This document shows positions 8,365-15,022 of a stretch of DNA of 64,000 nucleotides, in pieces. Every line of letters begins with the position of its first letter. The first letter of the stretch is position 1. The translations under genes and the position numbers were made by a program. Below the pieces are notes generated by a model. That model saw nothing but the letters and a program-made list of their open reading frames with translations, was not told the DNA's origin and ran no database searches. The DNA is taken from positions 62,001 through 126,000 of the forward strand of contig JAUJOA010000001.1 of NCBI GenBank assembly GCA_030447875.1, written 5' to 3'. Source of the DNA: Thermoleophilaceae bacterium. GTDB lineage: Bacteria; Actinomycetota; Thermoleophilia; Solirubrobacterales; Thermoleophilaceae.

Positions 8365-8618
8365 TGGCCGACGGCGAGCGCGGGTCCTCAAGTCAGCAGC
8401 GGCTAACCGTGAAGTCACTCGGTATTACGTTGACGGCCCTCCTCCTGAGCATTGGCGTAACCGTTGCGTTCGGGATCAAGGACGACTGGTGGGTAAGAAT
8501 CCTTGCCGGGGCAGGCACGACGATTGTGCTTGCTGTGCTCATTCGGGTTGGGTCCGGCGAGAGGGGCGTCTTAACGCGAGCTGGTGACTGGATCACTCAG
8601 TCCAAGGAGGAGAGCTGA
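8361..8618 (+). CDS. Small two-helix membrane protein, hypothetical
   Basis: 85 aa from the GTG at 8361, or 84 aa from the ATG at 8364. The charged N-terminus is followed by two hydrophobic helices: SLGITLTALLLSIGVTVAFGI and, after a short KDDWW loop, ILAGAGTTIVLAVLIRVG. The C-terminus is polar. It overlaps both its neighbours by a few bases, suggesting translational coupling within the element. No family recognised. Confidence 0.55.
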   Translation: MMADGERGSSSQQRLTVKSLGITLTALLLSIGVTVAFGIKDDWWVRILAGAGTTIVLAVLIRVGSGERGVLTRAGDWITQSKEES

Positions 8619-8784
8619 TGGCCGGCCCCGCTTCAGGCGAGGTCGTCGTCCGGAACGGAAAGCGGGGGCGGAGCTACGCGGGTGGCCGACTCGAAAACGG
8701 ATGCGGGAGTCCGTCACGTCGGCCCCACGCCAGGGCTCCGAGAGCTGCTCTCCGAGTATCGGACGCGGAGCCAGTACGTGAAGC

Positions 8785-8809
8785 CGAGCGACTACGTGTT
8801 CCCGACGCG
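8785..8809 (+). repeat. 25-bp direct repeat, copy 2 (inside integrase relic)
   Basis: Identical to 7339-7363. Here it encodes the SDYVFPTR segment of the integrase remnant. Confidence 0.75.
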
Positions 8810-8926
8810 CCAAGCCGGCGAGACAACCCGAGCAACGTCCGCGGCCTCTGATTGGGCACGAATGGACACAATGCCGCCGATGCCGTGCTTGTTGGCCAGG
8901 GCGGTGCGCTCCCTACAACGCAGAAA

Positions 8927-8944
8927 CCCCGCTATTCAGCGGGG
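8927..8944 (-). terminator. Terminator hairpin downstream of tRNA-Gly
   Basis: On the minus strand, ccccgc-tgaata-gcgggg is followed by tttctg. It lies 12 nt beyond the 3' end of the tRNA-Gly gene. The stem is short but GC-rich. Confidence 0.6.
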
Positions 8945-8955
8945 CATCTACGGAG

Positions 8956-9029
8956 AGCGGATGATGGGACTCGAACCCACGACCTTCTGCATGGCAAGCA
9001 GACGCTCTAGCCAACTGAGCTACATCCGC
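8956..9029 (-). tRNA. tRNA-Gly (GCC anticodon)
   Basis: Read on the minus strand it folds completely. The acceptor GCGGATG pairs with CATCCGC, the D stem is GCTC/GAGC, and the anticodon stem TCTGC/GCAGA carries loop TTGCCAT (anticodon GCC). The T arm is GTGGG-TTCGAGT-CCCAT. CCA is not encoded. An integrase relic abuts its 3' end, so the gene probably served as an attachment site. Confidence 0.96.
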
Positions 9030-9124
9030 GTAGGGGCGCGATTATAGGGACGCTCCCGCGGCGACCGAGCACACCGTAGCTCGCCGCCGGCGGTCCCGGG
9101 TGGCTCGCTAGGCTAGGCCCGCTG

Positions 9125-9195
9125 GGCGACGTGGCGGAGTGGTTACGCAGCGGCCTGCAAAGCCGTTTACACCGGTTCGATTCCGGTCGTCGCCT
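9125..9195 (+). tRNA. tRNA-Cys (GCA anticodon)
   Basis: The acceptor GGCGACG pairs with CGTCGCC. The anticodon arm has loop CTGCAAA (anticodon GCA). The T arm is CCGG-TTCGATT-CCGG. CCA is not encoded. It is transcribed away from the neighbouring tRNA-Gly, with 95 bp between them. Confidence 0.95.
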
Positions 9196-9272
9196 TTCGG
9201 GCCCGACGCAATCCGGCGCGGCGCCGCCCCGCGACTCGAAGGCTAGGTTGGGGTGCCGTCGAATAGGTCGGC

Positions 9273-10010
9273 GTGAGCGGGAGGACCGAACGCATCCAGC
9301 GAGGGTTCGATGTCGCCGGGCTGGTGGCCGCATTGCTCTCCATCCCGGTCATCATCCTCGAGGAGTCGGAGGTCGCGGAGCCGTGGAGCACGATCGCCGC
9401 GGGCCTCAACTGGGCGATCTGGACCACCTTCGCGCTCGAGCTCGTCGTGATGCTCGCCATCACGCCGGACCGCCGGCGCTGGCTGCGCGAGCACCCGATC
9501 GAGCCGCTCGTCGTCGTGCTCACCCCACCGTTCCTGCCCGCGAGCCTTCAGGCGGCGCGCGCCCTGCGACTGCTCCAGCTCGTGCGCGTGATCGGCCTCG
9601 TTCGACTCGTTCCACGGTTGTTCTCCGTCAACGGCCTTCGCTACGCGGCGCTGATCGCCGCGCTCACACTGCTCGCCGGCGGCACGGCGTTCTCGGCGGT
9701 GGAGACCGCCGCCACGCCGTGGGACGGAATCTGGTGGGCGATGGAGACGATGAGCACGGTCGGCTACGGCGACATAGTCCCGAGGACCGACGCCGGCCGG
9801 GTGATCGGGATCGTCGTGATGCTCATCGGCATCGGCTTCGCCACGGTCCTCATCGGGTCGGTCGCCGAGCGCTTCCTGGCGGACGACGTCGAGGACGAGA
9901 TCGAGCACGTCGGCGACATCGAGGAGATGCTGCTGCGCGAGGTCCGCGAGCTCTCCACGCGCTTGAACCGGATCGAGGCCGCGCTCGAGCAGCGAGCTCA
10001 GCGCGACTGA
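9273..10010 (+). CDS. Voltage-gated-type potassium channel
   Basis: 245 aa with the Kv/KvAP layout. Several hydrophobic helices include an Arg-rich S4-like segment (ARALRLLQLVRVIGLVRLVPRL). A pore helix leads to the selectivity filter TVGYGD (162-167), followed by the inner helix (VIGIVVMLIGIGFATVLIGSV). The C-terminus is a charged coiled-coil segment (DDVEDEIEHVGDIEEMLLREV) that could tetramerise. It should conduct K+ across the inner membrane. The GTG start is the first plausible one. The 3' end overlaps a convergent small gene by 13 nt. Confidence 0.93.
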   Translation: MSGRTERIQRGFDVAGLVAALLSIPVIILEESEVAEPWSTIAAGLNWAIWTTFALELVVMLAITPDRRRWLREHPIEPLVVVLTPPFLPASLQAARALRLLQLVRVIGLVRLVPRLFSVNGLRYAALIAALTLLAGGTAFSAVETAATPWDGIWWAMETMSTVGYGDIVPRTDAGRVIGIVVMLIGIGFATVLIGSVAERFLADDVEDEIEHVGDIEEMLLREVRELSTRLNRIEAALEQRAQRD

Positions 10011-10228
10011 GCGCCAGCCCGTGGCTCGCGCGAGCGCTTGCCGCGACGCGAGATCGCCACGACCCCGAGACCCACCAACGCGAGACCGGACCCCCACCAG
10101 AGGATGCCCGAGAGAACCAGCACCAGCCCGGTGGGCTCCTCGCCGAAGACCCACAGCGCGGTCATGGCGAGGAAGATGATCGCTGAGACGATCACCCAGA
10201 AGGTGATGGGCCGTTGCTGCTTCTCCAC
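9998..10228 (-). CDS. Small membrane protein, hypothetical
   Basis: 76 aa with two transmembrane helices (ITFWVIVSAIIFLAMTALWVFG and LVLVLSGILWWGSGLALVGLGVVAI) and an Arg-rich tail. It runs tail to tail with the K+ channel gene. The hydrophobic pattern and the ATG start make it a believable gene. No family recognised. Confidence 0.6.
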   Translation of the reverse strand: MEKQQRPITFWVIVSAIIFLAMTALWVFGEEPTGLVLVLSGILWWGSGLALVGLGVVAISRRGKRSREPRAGAQSR

Positions 10229-10326
10229 GGTCGGAACTGTAGCCCTCGGCGCCGGGTCGGGGTGCAGGGCGCTACCGCCGCGGCGCCGCCGCTAGGATCG
10301 CGCTCCCCAGCGAGAAGGAGCGCCAG

Positions 10327-11322
10327 ATGCGGTACGTGGTGACCGGAGGCTCCGGGTACATCGGCAGCCGGCTGATCGATTCGTTGGTCGATCGAAGCGA
10401 CACGGAGCGTGTCGTGATCGCCGACGTTCGCCCGCCACGCGCCTTCCGGCCCAAGGCCGAGTACCAGCACCTCGACGTCCGCGATCGCCGCGGCGCGGAG
10501 GAGCTCCTTCGACGCGAGCGACCGGATGCCGTGGTGCACCTCGCCTTCGTGCTCGACCCGATCCACGACGAGGACTCGATGTACGAGATCGACGTGCACG
10601 GCACGGCGAACGTGCTCGAGGCGGCCACCGCAGGAGACGTCGAGCACGTGCTCGTCACGTCGTCGGCCACCGCGTACGGGGCCTTCCCGGACAACCCCGT
10701 GCCGCTGACCGAGGAGCACCCCGTTCGCGGCGTGCCCGACTTCGAGTACGCCCGCGACAAGGCGGAGATCGACCGCCTCTGCCAACTCTGGGCCTTCCGC
10801 AACCCGGAGCGGACGATGACGATCGTGCGACCGTGCATCGTCTTCGGCCCGAGGGTCGAGAACTTCATCGTGCGCCTCTGGGCGAATCAGCCGTTCCAGG
10901 CGGACTTCGGCGGTCCTGACGTGCCGATCCAGTTCGTGCACGAGGACGACCTCGTCGAGGCGCTGATCGGCCTGCTCGACGGCCGTCATCCCGGCGCGTT
11001 CAACATCGCGGGCGACGGCACGATGACGCTTCGCGAATGTGCCGACCTCATCGGGTTGAAGCGCCGCCGCGTGCCGCTCTCCCTCTACCGGCGCCTGGCC
11101 TCCCTGCTGTGGTTGCTGCGCCTCAGCGAGACGCCGCCGGGGAACCTCCACTTCGCTCTGCATCCGTGGGTGGTCGCGAACGACAAGGTCAAGGCGACGC
11201 TCGGGTGGACGCCGCGCTATCCGACGCGCGAGACGTTCGAGATCACGATGCGCGCACGGGGCCTCCTGGACGGCGAGGGGTCGAGCGAGCGGCCTGAGAT
11301 CGCCGCGCCGGTTGGGGCCTAG
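10327..11322 (+). CDS. NAD(P)-dependent epimerase/dehydratase (extended SDR)
   Basis: 331 aa. The Rossmann motif TGGSGYIG (residues 6-13) binds the dinucleotide. LDVRD follows, then the VLVTSSATAYG strand, and YxxxK is Tyr141-Lys145 (YARDK). The C-terminal substrate domain includes PIQFVHEDDLVEALIGLL and GAFNIAGDG, as in UDP-sugar epimerases. The exact nucleotide-sugar substrate cannot be read. An SD-like agaaggag precedes the ATG. A tRNA-Val follows 66 nt after the stop. Confidence 0.88.
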   Translation: MRYVVTGGSGYIGSRLIDSLVDRSDTERVVIADVRPPRAFRPKAEYQHLDVRDRRGAEELLRRERPDAVVHLAFVLDPIHDEDSMYEIDVHGTANVLEAATAGDVEHVLVTSSATAYGAFPDNPVPLTEEHPVRGVPDFEYARDKAEIDRLCQLWAFRNPERTMTIVRPCIVFGPRVENFIVRLWANQPFQADFGGPDVPIQFVHEDDLVEALIGLLDGRHPGAFNIAGDGTMTLRECADLIGLKRRRVPLSLYRRLASLLWLLRLSETPPGNLHFALHPWVVANDKVKATLGWTPRYPTRETFEITMRARGLLDGEGSSERPEIAAPVGA

Positions 11323-11388
11323 GGCCGCATTTCCGCCCGCGGGGGCCTTGCTATGCTCGCGCGCGGCAGCCCCGCGCTGCCGTCGTGA

Positions 11389-11461
11389 GGGCCGTTAGCT
11401 CAGTTGGGAGAGCACCAGCTCGACAAGCTGGGGGTCGCTGGTTCGAGCCCAGCACGGCCCA
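11389..11461 (+). tRNA. tRNA-Val (GAC anticodon)
   Basis: The acceptor GGGCCGT pairs with ACGGCCC. D stem is GCTC/GAGC, anticodon stem CCAGC/GCTGG, loop TCGACAA with anticodon GAC, and T arm GCTGG-TTCGAGC-CCAGC, with discriminator A. CCA is not encoded. Position 33 reads C where nearly all tRNAs have U. Everything else is standard, so the gene call is firm and the oddity is real in the given sequence. Confidence 0.93.
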
Positions 11462-11497
11462 CTTGAGGGCATCTCGCCCGAGCGCGCTCGAGCCTCA

Positions 11498-11740
11498 CTA
11501 GACCTCGGCGCCCCGGCGCTCGAGCACGCGGTCGAGCAGCCGTCCGGCGAGAATGCTCACGGCGGTCAGGGCGAGCGCGATAGCCAGGCGGATGAGCAGC
11601 TGTGTGGTCGCGCCGGAGACGAACGCCGTGAGCGCGGCGAAGATGACCGGCACGAGAAGAGCCAGCCACGCCCCCGCGCCTCGAAGCGCAAACCCGCAGC
11701 CGAAGCCGAGCAGCATGAACAGGATGAAGCCAAGGATCAC
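11498..11740 (-). CDS. Small membrane protein, hypothetical
   Basis: 80 aa. It is almost entirely hydrophobic, with three helices (GFILFMLLGFGCGFALRG; WLALLVPVIFAALTAFVSG; LLIRLAIALALTAVSILAG) and a charged C-terminus (RLLDRVLERRGAEV). No family recognised. It stands alone between tRNA-Val and a divergently oriented RemA-like gene. Confidence 0.6.
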   Translation of the reverse strand: MILGFILFMLLGFGCGFALRGAGAWLALLVPVIFAALTAFVSGATTQLLIRLAIALALTAVSILAGRLLDRVLERRGAEV

Positions 11741-11837
11741 GGCGACCTGAGTGTTCCACAGATCGCGGGCGCGAGGCGGCCGCGGCCCGACCTAAGATCT
11801 TCCTGCGTCGGCGCTCGACTCGCCGGCGGGAGGGACG

Positions 11838-12110
11838 ATGGCGAAACGAGATCCGCGCATGATTCCACTCGGGTACGGCAAGTTCGTGAGGGCCGACCGG
11901 ATCTTCGCCGTCGTGCCGCTGGAGCCGGGGGAGCGCGGCGATCGGCGTCGTACCTACGTGCACGTGGACGGGCTCGCGGAGCCGCTTGTGGCGTCGCGCT
12001 CGGAGCGGGCGATCCTGGCCGACGTCGAGCGGGCGCTCAGCGAGGCGGCGGGAGTGCCGCGTCGGCGAACGCCGGCGGCGCGCCCCGAGCAGGAATCGTT
12101 GTTGCCCTGA
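11838..12110 (+). CDS. RemA-like (DUF370) regulatory protein
   Basis: 90 aa. The core IPLGYGKFVRADRIFAVVPL resembles the IGYGN.V...R.IAIV core of RemA/DUF370 proteins, small DNA-binding regulators of biofilm matrix genes in Bacillus. The next segment (RRTYVHVDGLAEPLVASRSERAILADVERAL) replaces the usual Arg-rich helix, and the C-terminus is a disordered tail. An SD (gggaggg) lies upstream of the ATG, with a TAAGAT promoter-like box at 11793-11798. The target is unknown, and the family call is moderate because only the first half matches well. Confidence 0.6.
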   Translation: MAKRDPRMIPLGYGKFVRADRIFAVVPLEPGERGDRRRTYVHVDGLAEPLVASRSERAILADVERALSEAAGVPRRRTPAARPEQESLLP

Positions 12111-12156
12111 GTGGGGCGGCTGCGGACCCGAGCGACTCACGTCGACTGGCCGCCGC

Positions 12157-13239
12157 TCACACCGCCCGCTCGGCCAGCCGCTCGAGCTCCTCCACGCTGG
12201 ACCACGCTCCGACCGACGCCCTCACGAGCCCCTGGCCTGGGATGTCCCTGACCACAAAGCCCTCCGAGGCGAGGCGCTCGACGGCCCCGGTCGGGTCGGG
12301 GTGCCGCCACGACACGAGCGTCGACGGACCGCGTTCGACGACCTTCACGCCGCGCTCGCGCAGCCGCTCCGCCAGACGGGCGGCCAGCGCGATCCCGCGG
12401 TCGAGCACCTGATCCCATCCAGCCTCCTCGAGCACGGTGAGCGATGCCAGCAACCAGGCGGCCGGCGGCCCCGCGCCGGCGCCGCGGTCGAAGCGTGCGG
12501 CGCCGGGATGCAGCTCGAGGTCGAGCGGCCGGCCCGGCTCGGCGAGCGATTCGTAGCCCGGGGAGGAGGGGAAGAGGTCGTTGACGCGGTCGGGCCGCAC
12601 GAACAGGGATCCAGCCCCGTCCGGCCCGCAGAGCCACTTCTGGCCCGCCGCCGCGTAGAAGTCGCATCCCAGCTCACTCACGTCCGCGGGGATCCCCCCA
12701 AGCCCCTGGGCCCCGTCGAGCACGATCGGGGCGTCGGTGCTTGCGAGTGCGCCTGCGTCCACCACCTGCCCCGAGACCCACGAGACATGAGAGCAGGCCA
12801 CGAGGCGCGTGTCGCGACGCACCTCTCCGGCGATCTCCGAAAACGGGACGCAGCGGACCTTGATGCGCGAGCGGGCGCGTGCGGCGGCCAGCGGCGCCAG
12901 TAGCCCCGGGTGCTCCTCGGCTGTGGTGAGCACCTCGTCCCCGCGGCGCAGGTCAAGGCCGGAGAGGACGGAGTTGAGCCCGTCGGTCGTCGAATGGGTG
13001 AGCGCTACGGCGTTGGGGGCACAGCCGTGAAGACCCGCGACCTTCCTTCGAATCGACTCGCGCATCTCGTCGAGCGAGCTCCGGTGATCTCGCCCCGCTC
13101 GGCCGTGCTCCAGCTCGAACCGCGCCCGCTCCGAGGCGGCCGCGGCGGCTCGGCGGGGGATCGGCCCGTCGGTGCCCGCATTCAGGTACGCGACGCGCTC
13201 GAGGACCGGAAACTCGGCGCGCAGGTCGGTCGACGGCAT
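12157..13239 (-). CDS. Class V aminotransferase (cysteine desulfurase-like)
   Basis: 360 aa PLP enzyme of fold type I. The substrate-side motif is VAYLNAGTDGPIPR. His110 lies in TTAEEHPGLL, Asp175 in IVLDGAQGLGG, and the PLP lysine is Lys201 in AAAGQKWLCGPDG. No conserved catalytic Cys loop is evident near residues 300-330, so a desulfurase role is not shown. An isopenicillin-N-epimerase-like or general class V role is more cautious. It is divergent from the MBL hydrolase gene with 41 bp between the starts; TAAGAT lies 9 nt before its ATG. Confidence 0.82.
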   Translation of the reverse strand: MPSTDLRAEFPVLERVAYLNAGTDGPIPRRAAAAASERARFELEHGRAGRDHRSSLDEMRESIRRKVAGLHGCAPNAVALTHSTTDGLNSVLSGLDLRRGDEVLTTAEEHPGLLAPLAAARARSRIKVRCVPFSEIAGEVRRDTRLVACSHVSWVSGQVVDAGALASTDAPIVLDGAQGLGGIPADVSELGCDFYAAAGQKWLCGPDGAGSLFVRPDRVNDLFPSSPGYESLAEPGRPLDLELHPGAARFDRGAGAGPPAAWLLASLTVLEEAGWDQVLDRGIALAARLAERLRERGVKVVERGPSTLVSWRHPDPTGAVERLASEGFVVRDIPGQGLVRASVGAWSSVEELERLAERAV

Positions 13240-13280
13240 CGGCGCCCGATCTTAGGCGGCGGGCGCTTAAGCTTGCCGCC

Positions 13281-14033
13281 GTGATCGTCGAGCGCTCCAT
13301 GCACCCGGACTGGCTCTCGAACGCCTACCTCGTCGGCGACGAGCCCGGCGGCCGCGGTGTGCTGATCGATTCCGGCGGGCCCTCCGAGCCGTTGCTCGAC
13401 GCGATCGAGCGGCATGAGCTCACGGTGGAGCACCTGCTGCTCACCCACCACCACCACGACCATGTGGCCGAGAACGCGGCTTACAAGGAACGGCTCGGGG
13501 TCGAGATCCTCGCCCATCCGCTCGAGGCGGAGCGGCTGCTCGACGTGGACCGAGCGATCGAGCCGGGGGAGATCCTCGAGATCGGCGGGCTAAGGATCGA
13601 CGGCATTCTGACGCCGGGACACACCGCCGGCATGCTGAGCTTCCGCGTCAGCGATCGGGAGGTGTTCACGGGCGACACGCTCTTCAAGGGCTCCGTGGGA
13701 GGGGTGCGCGCGCCCGGCTCCACCACCTTCGAGGACCTGAAGGCCTCCATCATGGACGTGCTCATGAAGCTGCCGGCCGAGACGACGGTCAGGCCGGGCC
13801 ACACGGATCCCACCACGATCGGCGCGGAGTGGGAGGAGAACGCCTTCGTTCGGGTGTGGCGCGGCCTCGACCCGGAGGGCAGTGACCGCTGTACGGTCGG
13901 CGAGGAGGCGGGCACGCTCGTCCTCTTCGCCCCCGACTACGACGGCGGGCACAAGGCCTGGGTGCGCTGGGAGGACAGCGGGCGCGACGACATCGTGCCG
14001 GGCAGCGCGGTCACCCGTGCCGCCGACTCCTGA
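13281..14033 (+). CDS. MBL-fold metallohydrolase (glyoxalase II-like)
   Basis: 250 aa. The metal-binding motif THHHHDH lies at residues 55-61, with further ligands His114 (TPGHTAG), Asp132 (FTGDTLF) and His174 (RPGHTDP), the full set of the hydroxyacylglutathione-hydrolase branch. A 50-residue C-terminal extension (VLFAPDYDGGHKAWVRW) is unlike classic GloB and may be a small added domain. The substrate is probably a thioester, which is inferred. TAAGCT lies 7 nt before the GTG start, without an SD. Confidence 0.87.
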   Translation: MIVERSMHPDWLSNAYLVGDEPGGRGVLIDSGGPSEPLLDAIERHELTVEHLLLTHHHHDHVAENAAYKERLGVEILAHPLEAERLLDVDRAIEPGEILEIGGLRIDGILTPGHTAGMLSFRVSDREVFTGDTLFKGSVGGVRAPGSTTFEDLKASIMDVLMKLPAETTVRPGHTDPTTIGAEWEENAFVRVWRGLDPEGSDRCTVGEEAGTLVLFAPDYDGGHKAWVRWEDSGRDDIVPGSAVTRAADS

Positions 14034-14121
14034 GCCGTCCCGGTCAGCGACCATGCAGATGGCGGGACGCCAGCGCGTACCTTCCTTCACCGCCGGAGTG
14101 TAGGCCGGGACCCGAAAGCAA

Positions 14122-14155
14122 ACGGGCCCACCCTCCTCTCGGAGAGCGGGCCCGT
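14122..14155 (-). terminator. Rho-independent terminator for the Rpf-like gene
   Basis: On the minus strand, acgggccc and gggcccgt form an 8-bp stem around an 18-nt loop that itself pairs (ctctccgagag). The stem ends in T and is followed by TGCTTTC. It lies 42 nt after the Rpf-like stop. It may also stop the convergent MBL transcript, though the T tract on that side is poorer. Confidence 0.75.
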
Positions 14156-14196
14156 CGCTTTGGTCATCCGAGCTTCGATGACACGTGGCGAGTCAG

Positions 14197-14775
14197 CTAC
14201 CCGCCACAGGTCGGCCAGGGACTGGAACCGCTCTGCGCCATGAGCGCCGCGGCCCGCTTGTCCTGCTCGGCGGGGCTGGCCGACGCCGGGCTTCCGGAGC
14301 CGCCCACGCTCTCCCAGGTGGACTGGTCGAACTGGTAGGCGCCGTAGAAGCCGTTGCCGGTGTCGGTGGAGTAGTCACCGCCCGACTCGCAATTGCGAAT
14401 CGAGGCGAGCGAACCGCCCGCGCCGCCACCGCCGGAGTTCGAGGTTGTCTGCTCGGGCGCGGCCTCCTCCACCGGAGCCGGCTCAGCGGCCGCAACCGCC
14501 TGTGCCTGCCGCTCGGCCTTGCGGGCCTCACGACGTTGCTCCTGCCGGCGCTCCAGACGGCGCTCACGCGCCTCTTCCTTGCGTTCGGCGAGCTCTGTCG
14601 CCTTCGCGTACTGGTTCCGAGCCTCGGTGAGGAGGTCGGCATCCATCAGCGCCGGGTAGTTGGTTTGTTCACTCTGTACATCCGCATTTTCTCGATTCTC
14701 ATCAGCGGCAAAGGCAAACGCCACGGGCGTAGCCAGCAAGCCGATGCTCAACACGGACACGAGGAGCTTCCTCAC
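14197..14775 (-). CDS. Secreted Rpf-like transglycosylase
   Basis: 192 aa. It has a signal peptide (MRKLLVSVLSIGLLATPVAF, cleavage likely after FAFA) and then an Arg/Glu-rich helical stalk (about 50-95). A Gly/Ser linker follows. The C-terminal domain has IRNCESGGDYSTDTGN and FYGAYQFDQSTW, the resuscitation-promoting-factor/lysozyme-like fold. The catalytic Glu is Glu130, and two Cys frame the domain. It should cleave peptidoglycan glycan strands outside the cell during growth or exit from dormancy. GTG start with a strong SD (aggagg, 14781-14786). A CRP-like palindrome and a leader hairpin lie upstream. Confidence 0.9.
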   Translation of the reverse strand: MRKLLVSVLSIGLLATPVAFAFAADENRENADVQSEQTNYPALMDADLLTEARNQYAKATELAERKEEARERRLERRQEQRREARKAERQAQAVAAAEPAPVEEAAPEQTTSNSGGGGAGGSLASIRNCESGGDYSTDTGNGFYGAYQFDQSTWESVGGSGSPASASPAEQDKRAAALMAQSGSSPWPTCGG

Positions 14776-14853
14776 GGAAACCTCCTGGGTCGGGATCGCT
14801 TTCGGCTCTCCGCCTCCCCTGTACTTCTACTCCCGCTCTCCTAGGGCGGGGCG

Positions 14854-14896
14854 GAGTCGGTCGCGGACCTCATAGAGCGTCCTCACGGACCGACTC
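14854..14896 (-). promoter_or_regulatory. Structured 5' leader hairpin of the Rpf-like gene
   Basis: On the minus strand, gagtcggtc and gaccgactc form a perfect 9-bp stem enclosing a second small stem (ggac/gtcc). It lies about 80 nt before the GTG start. It is likely part of the mRNA leader. It does not match the c-di-AMP (ydaO) riboswitch that precedes rpf genes in other actinobacteria. Confidence 0.5.
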
Positions 14897-14931
14897 GCTG
14901 CACCGAGGCTAGCCGAACATCCGTTCGTTTA

Positions 14932-14947
14932 TGTGACGTGCGTCACA
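14932..14947. promoter_or_regulatory. CRP-type operator TGTGA-N6-TCACA
   Basis: The sequence TGTGACGTGCGTCACA matches the CRP consensus half-sites exactly, with the 6-nt spacer. It lies 157 bp before the Rpf-like start (minus) and 76 bp before the thrS start (plus). In Mycobacterium tuberculosis the CRP homologue controls rpfA, so regulation of the Rpf-like gene by a cAMP-receptor protein is a reasonable inference. It could also act on thrS. Confidence 0.65.
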
Positions 14948-15022
14948 GTCCCGTAAATAGCGAGGAGCAGTCGAGCCCGCCTGAATACGCCGGTTTCAAG
15001 GCGGCGACGGTACGGTGAGGCC

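Larger units (their letters stand above)
8618..8955 (+). pseudogene. Tyrosine integrase remnant next to tRNA-Gly
   Basis: The ATG at 8618 overlaps the preceding stop (tgATGg-type coupling) and gives MAGPASGEVVVRNGKRGRSY, an integrase-like N-terminus. The frame then jumps: from 8682 another frame reads ADSKTDAGVRHVGPTPGL, RELLSEYRTRS and KPSDYVFPTR, like the part of actinobacterial integrases around the first catalytic region. The next piece, RRDNPSNVRGL, is back in the first frame. The middle of the core and the whole C-terminus with the HxxR...Y catalytic residues are gone. The relic abuts the 3' end of tRNA-Gly, the usual site for such enzymes. Confidence 0.75.

Noticed and set aside
14776-14900. 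c-di-AMP (ydaO) riboswitch upstream of the Rpf-like gene
   Set aside because: The conserved ydaO core sequences as I remember them are not seen; only a simple nested hairpin is supported.
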